Shown here: piece after piece, positions 1 to 6,331 of the stretch
Position numbering within the stretch: position 1 is the stretch's first letter
Layout of the letters: every line of letters begins with the position of its first letter
Source: Polyangiaceae bacterium
GTDB lineage: Bacteria; Myxococcota; Polyangia; Polyangiales; Polyangiaceae
Length of the DNA: 11,382 nucleotides
Assembly (NCBI GenBank): GCA_025936205.1
Contig: JAICTU010000300.1
Span: 1-11,382, forward strand
Reading direction: 5' to 3'
Notes under the pieces: generated by a model
Databases searched by the model: none
The model's input: the letters and a program-made list of their open reading frames with translations, nothing else
Told to the model about the DNA's origin: nothing
Made by a program: the position numbers and the translations under genes

Positions 1-269
1 ACGCTCACCGTGCGCCGCTCGTACAGCTCGCCCTCGTAGCTGTCCAGGAGCGCCAGTTCCTCGGCGCCGACCCCCTCGTACAGCAACCCGGCCACCTTGC
101 CCGCGGGCTCGGCGATGAGCGCGGGGTAGGGCTTGCCGCGCACACGGTAGCGCCCGTAACCCAGCAGCAGCGCGGGCTCGCCCCGCCAGCGCTGGCCCAC
201 CACGGCCTGCAACACATCGGGCAGCTGCAGCGTCCCGTACGCGAACAAGCTGACCGGCACCGCGCTCAT
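1..269 (-). CDS. Gamma-glutamylcyclotransferase / AIG2-like protein, 3' end cut by window
   Basis: This minus-strand gene starts at ATG 269-267 and runs off the left edge; 89 full codons are visible. The first 15 residues hold the family signature LFAYGTL (residues 8-14), which forms the substrate-binding loop in gamma-glutamylcyclotransferase-fold proteins. Near the cut, LLDSYEGELYERR (74-86) matches the usual 'LD-x-x-EG-x-x-Y-x-R' segment of the AIG2 domain. The family usually has about 110-150 residues, so most of the domain is present. Members release 5-oxoproline from gamma-glutamyl substrates or act on gamma-glutamylamines; which applies here cannot be told. The start codon overlaps the stop of the NUDIX gene (ATGA), which implies translational coupling. 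Family call is firm, substrate unknown. Confidence 0.85.
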   Translation of the reverse strand, partial: MSAVPVSLFAYGTLQLPDVLQAVVGQRWRGEPALLLGYGRYRVRGKPYPALIAEPAGKVAGLLYEGVGAEELALLDSYEGELYERRTVS

Positions 270-820
270 AGCAAGCGCCGATGCTGCGCCATCAGGATGG
301 CCGCGATGTGGATGCCGTGCACCAGCTCCCGCGACTCGATCGCATGCAGCAGCTCCTGGCGCGACAGGAGCACGATCTCGATCGCCTCGCTCGAGTCGAG
401 CTGCTGGGCGCGGCAGAGCCGGGCGTCGCTCGCGTAGAAGAAGTGAGCCTGCCCGCTCTGACGAGCCGGATCGAGCGAGGCCTGAAGCAGCGGCTGCCAG
501 CTCTGGCTCTCGTAGCCCGTCTCTTCCGCGAGCTCCCGCTGGGCTGCTGCCAGCGGCAGCTCGCCGGCTTCCAGGGCGCCCGCTGGCAGCTCCAGGCTCG
601 GCCCCTGCAGGCCGTGCCGATACTGGCGCACGAGCACCAGCTGGCGTTCCGGCGTGACGCAGACGACGGCGGCCCAGTCGGGCGACTCGACCACGCAGAA
701 GTCATCGATCTCGACGCCGCTCGGCAGGCGCACGCGATCTTCCCAGAGCGTGATGAAGGAGCGCTTGACCAGCTGCCGCCGTTCGAGCACTTGCCAGGGG
801 GTGAGGAGAGGGAGTTTCAC
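266..820 (-). CDS. NUDIX hydrolase, ADP-ribose pyrophosphatase type
   Basis: A 184-residue protein with a complete NUDIX box at residues 81-103, fitting G-x5-E-x7-RE-U-x-EE-x-G-U with G81, E87, R95-E96 and E99-E100; the last position is Tyr instead of the usual aliphatic residue. The preceding stretch VRQYRHGLQGPSLELPAG (64-81) is typical of the ADP-ribose/nucleoside-diphosphate-sugar pyrophosphatase subgroup, which splits ADP-ribose into AMP and ribose 5-phosphate using Mg2+ bound by the box glutamates. Length fits this subgroup. It starts with GTG (820-818), behind a weak GGGAG about 10 bases upstream. A weak possible promoter (TTGCGC at 864-869, TATAAG at 839-844, spacer 19, minus strand) lies in the 53-bp gap after the response regulator; it could also be read from that gene's transcript. 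The stop overlaps the next ATG. Exact substrate is inferred from subgroup motifs only. Confidence 0.9.
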   Translation of the reverse strand: MKLPLLTPWQVLERRQLVKRSFITLWEDRVRLPSGVEIDDFCVVESPDWAAVVCVTPERQLVLVRQYRHGLQGPSLELPAGALEAGELPLAAAQRELAEETGYESQSWQPLLQASLDPARQSGQAHFFYASDARLCRAQQLDSSEAIEIVLLSRQELLHAIESRELVHGIHIAAILMAQHRRLL

Positions 821-873
821 GGACTCTAGACTCCCGGACTTATACCCGGAGCGGCTGTGTCCGGCGCAAGTCC

Positions 874-1971
874 CTAGAGCGCGGGCTTGCGCCCTTTGGG
901 AGCGATCAGTGCCTTCTCCAGCACCTCGGCGATCCGGCTCTCGAGCTGTCGTCCTTCGACCGGCTTGCGCAGCACGGGCTGCAGGGGTGCCTCCAGCTCG
1001 GCGCGCTGGATCTGCGAGCCCGTACCCGAAACGAAGACGATGCGGTCTGCGAGCTCCGGCCAGCGCCGCTTCACCTCTTCGGCCAGCGCCAGGCCGTCCA
1101 TCTCCGGCATCTTCAGATCGCTGACGATCACGTCGGGCCGCGACTGTTCCAGCGCGCGCGTCGCCGCCACGCCGTTCTCCGCCAGCGTCACTTGCTGCCG
1201 GCGAAACTTGCGGGCGATCGCTCGCCGCACCAGCGGATCATCGTCGACCACGAGCACGTGCAGGTCCTCGGGCAACCGAGCGGGCGGCTCACTCAGTCCG
1301 GCCGGCGCCTCGCTGGGCACGGGGGTCAGGCGCGGCGGTGGTGCCGTCGAGCCGGCGCCGCTAGCGTCGACGGGCGGTGGCGCGGTCGAGCCGGCAGCGC
1401 TCGCGAATACGGGCGGGGGCGGAGCCGTCGGCGGCGGGGGGCGCTCGGAGGCTTGCCTGCGCTCCAGATTCTTGAGGCGTCGTTCGAAGCGCGATTTCTG
1501 GTCCTCGAGCTCGGCGAGCAGGTCGTCGTAGGCCGAGCCCGCGCGCCGGGCCGTCAGTGCACGCAGGCTGAGCGACACGGCCTGGCGCAGGCGCTCCAGG
1601 TCCACCGGCTTCTGCAGGCATCGCACGCGCTCGACCCGCAGTCGTCCGACGATTTCGATCAACAGGTCGTCGTCGGTGAGCAAGATCACGTCCGCATCGG
1701 AACGCTCGCTGCGCACCCGTCCGGCGAGATCGATCCCGCGCACCAGCGGTAGCTCGTCATCGACGACGAGCAGGGCGGGGTGCATGCCGTCGAGCTCGTG
1801 CAAGGCGAGGGTCGCCGACCCCACCAGCACCACGCGCGGGCCCGCCGAACGCAGCCCCTCGTAGACGACCTGGCCCGCGTCGACATCGCCCACCGCGATC
1901 ACGATGCCGATGTCCCCGCTGATGGGCGGCTCCGAGCCCGAAGGCTCCTGCGGTCGATCCGAGGGTCTCAC
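874..1971 (-). CDS. Tandem-receiver response regulator without output domain
   Basis: The protein has two CheY-like receiver domains joined by a coiled coil and a proline-rich linker, and no DNA-binding or enzymatic output domain. With the GTG start at 1971 it has 365 residues. Receiver 1 (about 22-135) is partly degenerate: the N-terminal acidic pair is weakened (GDVD), but the likely phospho-acceptor D71, a Thr and K121-Pro remain. A charged coiled coil follows (148-173), then a Pro/Ala linker (178-234) with a duplicated 13-residue unit. Receiver 2 (237-355) has the full set: D243-D245, phospho-acceptor D285 in SDLKMPEMDG, S315 and K336-Pro. A TTG at 2070 would add 33 residues, but that stretch has much lower third-position GC and lies inside the palindrome, so I prefer GTG 1971; neither start has a good ribosome site. 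Likely a phosphorelay or protein-interaction node. The partner kinase is not in the window. Confidence 0.85.
   Translation of the reverse strand: MRPSDRPQEPSGSEPPISGDIGIVIAVGDVDAGQVVYEGLRSAGPRVVLVGSATLALHELDGMHPALLVVDDELPLVRGIDLAGRVRSERSDADVILLTDDDLLIEIVGRLRVERVRCLQKPVDLERLRQAVSLSLRALTARRAGSAYDDLLAELEDQKSRFERRLKNLERRQASERPPPPTAPPPPVFASAAGSTAPPPVDASGAGSTAPPPRLTPVPSEAPAGLSEPPARLPEDLHVLVVDDDPLVRRAIARKFRRQQVTLAENGVAATRALEQSRPDVIVSDLKMPEMDGLALAEEVKRRWPELADRIVFVSGTGSQIQRAELEAPLQPVLRKPVEGRQLESRIAEVLEKALIAPKGRKPAL
1333..1410 (-). repeat. Two-copy 39-bp tandem repeat in the response-regulator linker
   Basis: Positions 1333-1371 and 1372-1410 match at 30 of 39 bases by my alignment. They encode two in-frame 13-residue units, VFASAAGSTAPPP and VDASGAGSTAPPP, in the proline-rich linker between the two receiver domains. 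The period is a multiple of three, so copy-number change would alter linker length without breaking the frame. Confidence 0.8.
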
Positions 1972-1996
1972 GTCGCTAAAAACGTCCCGGCCGGCG

Positions 1997-2026
1997 GAAC
2001 CATAACGGCCATCGGTTCGTAACCGG
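1997..2026. promoter_or_regulatory. Cluster of GAACC/GGTTC inverted half-sites
   Basis: Three half-sites lie in alternating orientation upstream of the preferred response-regulator start: GAACC at 1997-2001, GGTTC at 2014-2018 and AACCG at 2021-2025 (CGGTT-CGT-AACCG at 2013-2025). This could be an operator or leader structure for the minus-strand operon. Half-sites are only five bases, so chance is possible in GC-rich DNA. No convincing -35/-10 pair was seen. Confidence 0.3.
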
Positions 2027-2050
2027 CTTTGTGCCGCATCGGCGCCGCTG

Positions 2051-2072
2051 ATTTGCCCGATATCGGGCAAAT
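2051..2072. promoter_or_regulatory. Perfect 22-bp palindrome between divergent genes
   Basis: The left half ATTTGCCCGAT (2051-2061) is followed directly by its exact reverse complement ATCGGGCAAAT (2062-2072), with no spacer. It lies 40 bp before the ATG of the 88-aa gene and 79 bp before the preferred GTG of the response regulator. Position and symmetry fit a binding site for a dimeric regulator controlling both directions. It is not a typical intrinsic terminator: there is no loop and no adjacent genes end here. The binding factor is unknown. Confidence 0.6.
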
Positions 2073-2112
2073 CCCGTGATCGGTGTCTCGGAATCTGCCA
2101 AGGTACCTTCCG

Positions 2113-2379
2113 ATGGCAAACCCGTTGGAGCTGGCGCGGGAACGGCTCGAGCGCCTGCTCGGGTTAGCCCCGGCCCAGGCCGAGCGCGCCGTCACGGAGA
2201 CGCTGGACTGCCTCGCGCAGGACGTGGACGCGTACATCTCGGAACGGCATCGGGAGCTGCAGGCGCGCGGCGTGCGCAATCCCGCCATCTACGAAACCAT
2301 CGCCCGAGAGCTCGGTACGCTGCGCTTCATGGCGCCCGCGCTCAGCGCTCGACAGATTCGCCGGCGCATCTACGGCTGA
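2113..2379 (+). CDS. Small conserved-looking helical protein of unknown function upstream of glmS
   Basis: An 88-residue protein, not recognised. It is predicted by eye to be almost all alpha-helical: an amphipathic N-terminal helix (LELARERLERLLG, residues 5-17), a central acidic helix (about 22-50), and a basic C-terminus ending SARQIRRRIYG (78-88). There is no signal peptide, membrane segment or cysteine pair; one cysteine is seen. The ATG at 2113 is preferred because AAGG lies nine bases upstream; an in-frame GTG at 2083 would add ten residues without a ribosome site. Strong GC3 bias supports real coding. It ends 68 bp before glmS on the same strand and could share its transcript. It may bind nucleic acid or a protein partner, but nothing in the sequence proves this. 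Confidence 0.7.
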   Translation: MANPLELARERLERLLGLAPAQAERAVTETLDCLAQDVDAYISERHRELQARGVRNPAIYETIARELGTLRFMAPALSARQIRRRIYG

Positions 2380-2447
2380 CTCCGGTGTGTCGGCCCGCGC
2401 CGGCACGCGAACAGATTCGATCACCAAGTAGAGAGGGAACGAGAGCG

Positions 2448-4277
2448 ATGTGTGGCATCACTGGGTATATCGGTCAGCGTTCGGCGTGGGAGATGATCCT
2501 CGGCGGCCTCAAGCGCCTCGAGTATCGCGGCTATGACTCGGCGGGCGTCGTCACGATCGCAGATGGGCAGTTGCAGTTGGCGCGCTCGGTCGGCCACATC
2601 CGTGCTCTCGAAGAAGCGACGCCCGGCGGTTTGCCGGGCCACGTCGGCATCGGTCACACGCGCTGGGCCACGCACGGCGGCGTGACGGAGGCAAACTGCC
2701 ATCCGCACCGCGACGCCAAGGCCCGCATTGCCCTCGTGCACAACGGCATCGTCGACAACGTCGAGGCGTTGCGTGGTGAGCTCCTGGCCGAGGGCGTGAA
2801 GTTTCGCTCGGAGACGGACACCGAGGTGCTCGCGGAGCTGGTCGGCCGTGGTGTCGAGAAGGGACAGACCCTGCTGGAGGCGGTGCGAACGGCGCTCAAC
2901 CGTATGGTGGGCACGGCGGGCATCGTGGTCGTCGACCGCGAGCGGCCCGATCGCCTGGTGGCGGCCCGCATCGGCAGTCCGGTGGTGCTCGGCATTGGCG
3001 ACGGCGAGACCTGGGTGGCCTCGGATCCGCTGGCGCTGCGCCCCTACACCGAGCGCATGGTGGTGCTGGAAGACGGGGAGATCGCCGAGCTCACCGCGCG
3101 CGGCTTCAAGACCGTCGACCTCGACAATCGCGATCGCGAGAAGCGCGTCGAAAAGATCCTGCATCAGGCCGAAGCCGCCGAGCTGGGCAACTACGCCCAC
3201 TACATGCTGAAGGAGATCCACGAGCAGCCCGACTCGCTCGACCGCTCGATGCGCGGCCGCCTCGACGCTGCCATGGGCTCCTCGCATCTGGGGGGCTTGC
3301 AGTCGCACCGTGCGCGCCTGTTCGACGTGCAGCGCGTCGTGTTCTTCGGCTGTGGCACGAGCCTGTACAGCGCCGAGGTGGGCGCCTACCTGATGTCATC
3401 GTACGCACGGGTGCCGGCGCAAGCGCTGGATGCCGCCGAGCTGGCCGTGCAGAACCCGATCGTCGACAGCCGCACTTTGTACATCGCCATCTCGCAGAGC
3501 GGAGAGACGGCGGACACGCTGGCGGCGCTGCGCGAGATCAAGCTTAAGGGCGGCCTGATAGCGGGCGTGACCAACGTGGTCGGTAGCTCGCTGGCGCGCG
3601 AGACCGACTTCGGCACCTACGTGCACGCTGGCCCAGAAATCAGCGTCTGCTCGACCAAGGCGTTCACGGCGCAGGTGCTGGCCACGGAGCTGCTCGCCCT
3701 CCAGTTCGCGCGCATGCGCGACCTGAGTGCGACCGATGGCCGCACCTGGGTGAAGGCGCTGGAGCAGCTGCCCGATCAGGTGCGTTTCATGCTGGAACAT
3801 GCGGCGGCCTGCAAGGCGAATGCGCAGCGCTTCGGTGGCTCCAAGTTCACCATGTTCGTGGGGCGCGGCGCCAACGTACCGGTGGCCCAGGAGGGCGCGC
3901 TCAAGCTGAAAGAGATCGCCTACGTGCCGGCGGAGGGCCTGTCGGGCGCCGCGATGAAGCATGGCCCCCTGGCCCTGATCGAACCGGGCTTGCCGGTCTG
4001 GGCGCTGGTCCCGCCCGACCATACGCGCGAGCGCATGCTCGGCAACCTGCGCGAGCTCAAGGCGCGCGGAGCCCACATCACCGCCGTCGCCGCCGGCGAC
4101 GACGAGGAGGTGCGCTCGCTGGTGGACGAGGTGTTGGCCTTGCCGCCGCACCACCCTGCCGTTTCGCCGATTCTCACTGTGATTCCGCTGCAGCTCTACG
4201 CCTACTACTCGGCGCTGAAGCTCGGCTATGACATCGACAAGCCGCGCAACCTGGCCAAGTCGGTCACGGTGATGTGA
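2448..4277 (+). CDS. glmS: Glutamine-fructose-6-phosphate aminotransferase (isomerizing)
   Basis: The gene encodes a complete 609-residue GlmS, the same length as the E. coli enzyme. It makes glucosamine 6-phosphate from fructose 6-phosphate and glutamine, the first committed step to UDP-GlcNAc for peptidoglycan and lipopolysaccharide, in the cytoplasm. The N-terminal Ntn glutaminase domain starts MCGITGYIG, with Cys2 as nucleophile after Met removal; TRWATHG (71-77), HNG (98-100) and SETDTE (121-126) are the glutamine-binding segments. Two SIS domains follow with GCGTSLYSAEVGAYL (301-315) and SQSGET (349-354), then the LKLKEIAYVPAEG and MKHGPLALI segments. The C-tail NLAKSVTVM matches the conserved tail except that the last residue is Met where Glu is usual. 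The ATG is chosen because Cys must follow it; a purine-rich GAGAGGGA lies nine bases upstream. The frame stays open upstream to 2076 but that part is not GlmS. No glmS ribozyme-like leader was recognised in the 68-bp gap. Confidence 0.98.
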   Translation: MCGITGYIGQRSAWEMILGGLKRLEYRGYDSAGVVTIADGQLQLARSVGHIRALEEATPGGLPGHVGIGHTRWATHGGVTEANCHPHRDAKARIALVHNGIVDNVEALRGELLAEGVKFRSETDTEVLAELVGRGVEKGQTLLEAVRTALNRMVGTAGIVVVDRERPDRLVAARIGSPVVLGIGDGETWVASDPLALRPYTERMVVLEDGEIAELTARGFKTVDLDNRDREKRVEKILHQAEAAELGNYAHYMLKEIHEQPDSLDRSMRGRLDAAMGSSHLGGLQSHRARLFDVQRVVFFGCGTSLYSAEVGAYLMSSYARVPAQALDAAELAVQNPIVDSRTLYIAISQSGETADTLAALREIKLKGGLIAGVTNVVGSSLARETDFGTYVHAGPEISVCSTKAFTAQVLATELLALQFARMRDLSATDGRTWVKALEQLPDQVRFMLEHAAACKANAQRFGGSKFTMFVGRGANVPVAQEGALKLKEIAYVPAEGLSGAAMKHGPLALIEPGLPVWALVPPDHTRERMLGNLRELKARGAHITAVAAGDDEEVRSLVDEVLALPPHHPAVSPILTVIPLQLYAYYSALKLGYDIDKPRNLAKSVTVM

Positions 4278-4280
4278 CGC

Positions 4281-4298
4281 CCGCCCGGCGCCGGGCGG
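4281..4298 (+). terminator. GC-rich palindromic hairpin after glmS
   Basis: A perfect 18-bp palindrome (CCGCCCGGC and its reverse complement) starts four bases after the glmS stop and can fold as a 7-bp stem with a GCGC loop. No T-tract follows. It may weaken transcription or protect the 3' end of the glmS mRNA. A second stem, CGGGGCTC (4317-4324) with GAGCCCCG (4335-4342), ends just before the yhbY start and could affect its translation. Confidence 0.45.
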
Positions 4299-4347
4299 TG
4301 CGTTCCAAGTGGATCTCGGGGCTCGGCCGAGCTAGAGCCCCGCTCCA

Positions 4348-4671
4348 GTGGAACTCACGGCAAAACAGAGGCAGTACCTGCGGGCGCTCGCACATTCCCA
4401 GAAGCCCGTGGTCCAGATCGGCGCGAAGGGCGTGGGAGAGAGCGTCTTCGAGCAGATCCGGGCCCAGCTCCAGGCACACGAGCTGATCAAGGTCCGGTTC
4501 AACACGGAGAGCGCCGTGGAACCGGCCGAAGCTGCTCCAGAAGTGCTCTCGCAGACCAAGAGCCAGCTGGTGCAACAAAGCGGGCGGGTGCTCACGCTGT
4601 ATCGTCGACGTGATCAGAAGCCGAGCATCGAGCTGCCGAAACGCGCGCGAAGCGCTGGTGGCGTTCACTGA
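4348..4671 (+). CDS. yhbY: YhbY-type CRM-domain RNA-binding protein
   Basis: A 107-residue single-domain protein of the CRS1-YhbY (CRM) family. E. coli YhbY binds the large ribosomal subunit precursor and takes part in its assembly. The family pattern is clear: LTAKQRQYLRALAH (3-16), KPVVQIGAKG (19-28) with the GxxG loop at 25-28 that contacts RNA, then AHELIKVRF (43-51), and VLTLYRRRDQKPSIELPK near the C-terminus. Length is close to the roughly 97 residues of the E. coli protein, with a short basic tail. It starts with GTG at 4348; the ribosome site is weak and a hairpin (4317-4342) lies directly upstream. It follows glmS by 70 bp on the same strand and may be partly co-transcribed. Confidence 0.93.
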   Translation: MELTAKQRQYLRALAHSQKPVVQIGAKGVGESVFEQIRAQLQAHELIKVRFNTESAVEPAEAAPEVLSQTKSQLVQQSGRVLTLYRRRDQKPSIELPKRARSAGGVH

Positions 4672-4681
4672 GGGTGGTTGT

Positions 4682-4698
4682 CGGCCCAGCTAGGGCCG
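4682..4698 (+). terminator. Hairpin after yhbY
   Basis: CGGCCC (4682-4687), loop AGCTA, then GGGCCG (4693-4698) form a 6-bp perfect stem ten bases after the yhbY stop. No T-tract follows, so this is a weak or factor-assisted terminator at best. The rest of the 215-bp gap up to 4886 shows no gene or clear promoter; an AT-rich AATAAAATT lies at 4741-4749. Confidence 0.35.
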
Positions 4699-4886
4699 TG
4701 GAAGCAAGAGGCCGGCCGCGACTCTCGGTGTCGTCCTCCCAATAAAATTGCGCGTCTGCACGAGCCGGGAAATCCCTGCGGGTCCCGCTCCTCGAGCAGC
4801 CCAGCGCAGCCGCGGCGTTCTGTGGCAGCGATTTCGAACGAGCCGGCTGGCAACCCCCCGCCGGGACCTGTACCATCTGTTGGCTT

Positions 4887-5420
4887 ATGGACGTTCACAT
4901 CCACGCAAGCAGCCGCGACTGTGTGTTCGCGACGTGGGAGCGTCTCGTCCTGGCGGTTTGGAGGGGCAGCACGACGGTGGCCGCGGTGCGCCGTGGTGAT
5001 CAGGTGCTCACCCAGCATGCGCAGGCCTGCGGTGAGCGCGTGTTCTTGCTGACGGTCGTGGAGGAAAATTCGCCACTGCCACCGCTCGAAGCACGCATGG
5101 AGCTCGCTAATTGTCTCCGCCGCGCCAGCACCATCGTCGCACGATCTGCCCTGGTTTTTGAAGGAGAGGGTTTCCGCGCCGCGAGCGTGCGCGCCGTGGT
5201 TGCGGGGATCTCGCTCTTCTCCCGACCGGAGTATCCGCATCGAGTCTTTGCCTCGGTCGGGTCGGCGGCGCGCTTTCTCGGCGGGGGCTTGAGCGCCTCA
5301 CCGGCGCCGCATCGCGTGATCCGCATGGTCAACGAGGCCCGGCGAGCACCCGGCACGCAGACGTTCCTGCCTTGGTTGGCGGGGGTTTCTGCGGCGGGCG
5401 ACGCCCTGCGCCCTCGCTGA
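4887..5420 (+). CDS. Protein of unknown function, possible STAS-like fold
   Basis: A 177-residue protein without signal peptide or membrane segment. The core (about 10-130) alternates hydrophobic strands and helices: FATWERLVLAVWRGSTT (14-30), a strand RVFLLTVVEE (51-60), a helix in which APPLE-like acidic/basic residues precede a second strand ALVFEGEGFRAASVRAVV (88-105), and FPHRVF-like YPHRVFASVGSAARFL (115-130). This resembles, from memory, families of paralogous 'hypothetical' proteins in myxobacterial genomes with a STAS/SpoIIAA-like alternation; I cannot verify that here. The C-terminal 45 residues look unstructured and basic. ATG 4887 is the natural start; no clear ribosome site precedes it. 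The gene is convergent with the acyltransferase gene, only eight bases apart, through a shared hairpin. Function is unknown. Confidence 0.75.
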   Translation: MDVHIHASSRDCVFATWERLVLAVWRGSTTVAAVRRGDQVLTQHAQACGERVFLLTVVEENSPLPPLEARMELANCLRRASTIVARSALVFEGEGFRAASVRAVVAGISLFSRPEYPHRVFASVGSAARFLGGGLSASPAPHRVIRMVNEARRAPGTQTFLPWLAGVSAAGDALRPR

Positions 5421-5433
5421 CGCTCGCGTCAGC
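5416..5433. terminator. Bidirectional hairpin containing both stop codons of convergent genes
   Basis: GCTGACGC (5416-5423) and GCGTCAGC (5426-5433) form a perfect inverted repeat that folds with a CTCG loop. The plus-strand stop TGA (5418-5420) and the minus-strand stop TGA (5431-5429) sit in opposite arms. Placement between two converging genes suggests a shared terminator, although T-tracts are absent on both strands. Confidence 0.5.
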
Positions 5434-6175
5434 CGTGGTGTCGTCTCGTCCAGAGGTCGTCCACCACCGGCCCGTGAGGCCTGGCGAGCGAGCGGGGGAA
5501 GTGCATCACATTCGTATCCTCGCCGTGCAGGCGAATCCGGCCGATGGCAACTCCGCCCAGCGCCGTGGACACGCGGTCCATTGCGCGGTCGTTGCGGCTC
5601 AAGCCCGTGGCGCTTTCCGCGGCTGATGCGAGCAGGCGACGGATGCTCATGGCGATGGTCGTGAACGCCAGGCGACTCGGCTCGGCAGTACAAGCGCGCG
5701 GCGCCTCGATCACGGCCCCTCTCCAGTCAGGGTGCACCACCGTGTTGCTGGTCACGAGCACCAAGCTGGTGCCCAGTTGGTCGATGGCGTCGCCAGGCCA
5801 GTATCGGAAATACGAATCGCTGCGCGAGCGCGGCAGGGACAAATCGAGCCAACGGATACCGGTCACAGAGAGGCACTGGCCGTCCTGCTCGAGCACTCCG
5901 ATCTCGTCCTGTCGGGAGAATTCGTCGGAGTAGAGCTGTGTTGCGCCATCGAGTTCCGCGAATGTAGCGCTCCAGACGTCATGCCAGAGTTGGTAGGCTT
6001 GCTCGAGCAAGGGATCGCGCGCGCGCTGCGGAGAAAACAGATGGTACTCCAGCGACGCCACCGGCACCGTTCGTCGCTCGCCGCGCGGCTTCACGATCGG
6101 TTGGACACCTGTCCATTCACCGGACTCCTGCTTCGCTGAGTCGAACTCTTCGCGAGAAAGTTGTGCTTTTGGCAT
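5429..6175 (-). CDS. GNAT-fold acyltransferase-like protein, similar to acyl-amino-acid/autoinducer synthases
   Basis: A 248-residue protein when started at ATG 6175, which has GGTGAG seven bases upstream; a longer frame to a GTG at 6304 adds an Arg/Ser-rich stretch that looks non-coding. The fold pattern is that of GNAT acyltransferases of the FeeM (N-acyl amino acid synthase) / LuxI type: helix LLEQAYQLWHDVWSATFAEL (56-75), then an acidic segment SDEFSRQDEIGVLEQDG (83-99) like the D-x-F/D-x-D region of these enzymes, a strand ending in a basic residue (TGIRWLDL, 105-112), and VLVTSNTVVHPDWRG (139-153) with the V-x-P-x-x-RG element of GNAT motif A. Later, NDRAMDRVSTALGG (195-208) resembles the closing helix. 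Such enzymes join an acyl chain from ACP or CoA to an amino compound. The match is by pattern only and distant; a plain GNAT acetyltransferase remains possible. It lies downstream of the E1/nitroreductase pair on the same strand. Confidence 0.65.
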   Translation of the reverse strand: MPKAQLSREEFDSAKQESGEWTGVQPIVKPRGERRTVPVASLEYHLFSPQRARDPLLEQAYQLWHDVWSATFAELDGATQLYSDEFSRQDEIGVLEQDGQCLSVTGIRWLDLSLPRSRSDSYFRYWPGDAIDQLGTSLVLVTSNTVVHPDWRGAVIEAPRACTAEPSRLAFTTIAMSIRRLLASAAESATGLSRNDRAMDRVSTALGGVAIGRIRLHGEDTNVMHFPRSLARPHGPVVDDLWTRRHHG

Positions 6176-6311
6176 GGGGCGGCTCACCAGGTCGCGCTTT
6201 CGACCACACCAGCGACGAGAACTGCTGATGGAGGTCGACCAGCGAACATTGTCGGCCCAAGAGGGTCGACGTCCTCGAGTTGGTGATCGGCAGTTCGCTC
6301 TCACCCCAGAG

Positions 6312-6331
6312 GGACAAATTTAACTTTGCAC
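6312..6331. promoter_or_regulatory. AT-rich 20-bp imperfect dyad, candidate operator of the acyltransferase gene
   Basis: The minus strand reads GTGCAAAGTT then AAATTTGTCC; the two 10-bp halves are inverted repeats at 7 of 10 positions. It is 20 bp long like classical lux boxes but does not match their sequence. It stands out as AT-rich in GC-rich surroundings, about 137 bp upstream of the acyltransferase ATG. The LuxR-family protein encoded nearby is the obvious candidate ligand, but this is inference. TTAAAT on the minus strand could serve as a -10 element; no good -35 was found. Confidence 0.35.

Noticed and set aside
2076..2447. Upstream extension of the glmS frame by 124 codons
   Set aside because: GlmS must begin Met-Cys for its N-terminal nucleophile, the start at 2448 gives the exact family length, and the extension overlaps the 88-aa gene in another frame.
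2380..2447. Possible glmS ribozyme or riboswitch leader
   Set aside because: The gap is only 68 bp and shows no recognisable ribozyme core; glmS ribozymes are mainly a Firmicutes feature.
2421..4154. Long minus-strand frames within glmS (2421-3308 and 3396-4154)
   Set aside because: They are antisense shadows of an unmistakable glmS; their translations are Arg/His/Leu-rich without motifs.
4810..4886. Possible sigma-54 promoter (TGGCAGCGATTTCGA) before the 177-aa gene
   Set aside because: The GG element is present, but the GC expected at the -12 position is missing, so it does not fit the consensus.
4665..5240. 191-codon minus-strand frame opposite the 177-aa gene
   Set aside because: Its composition is shadow-like and it has no motif; the plus-strand frame has better strand/helix pattern and codon bias. 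Some doubt remains because the plus-strand gene is itself unrecognised.
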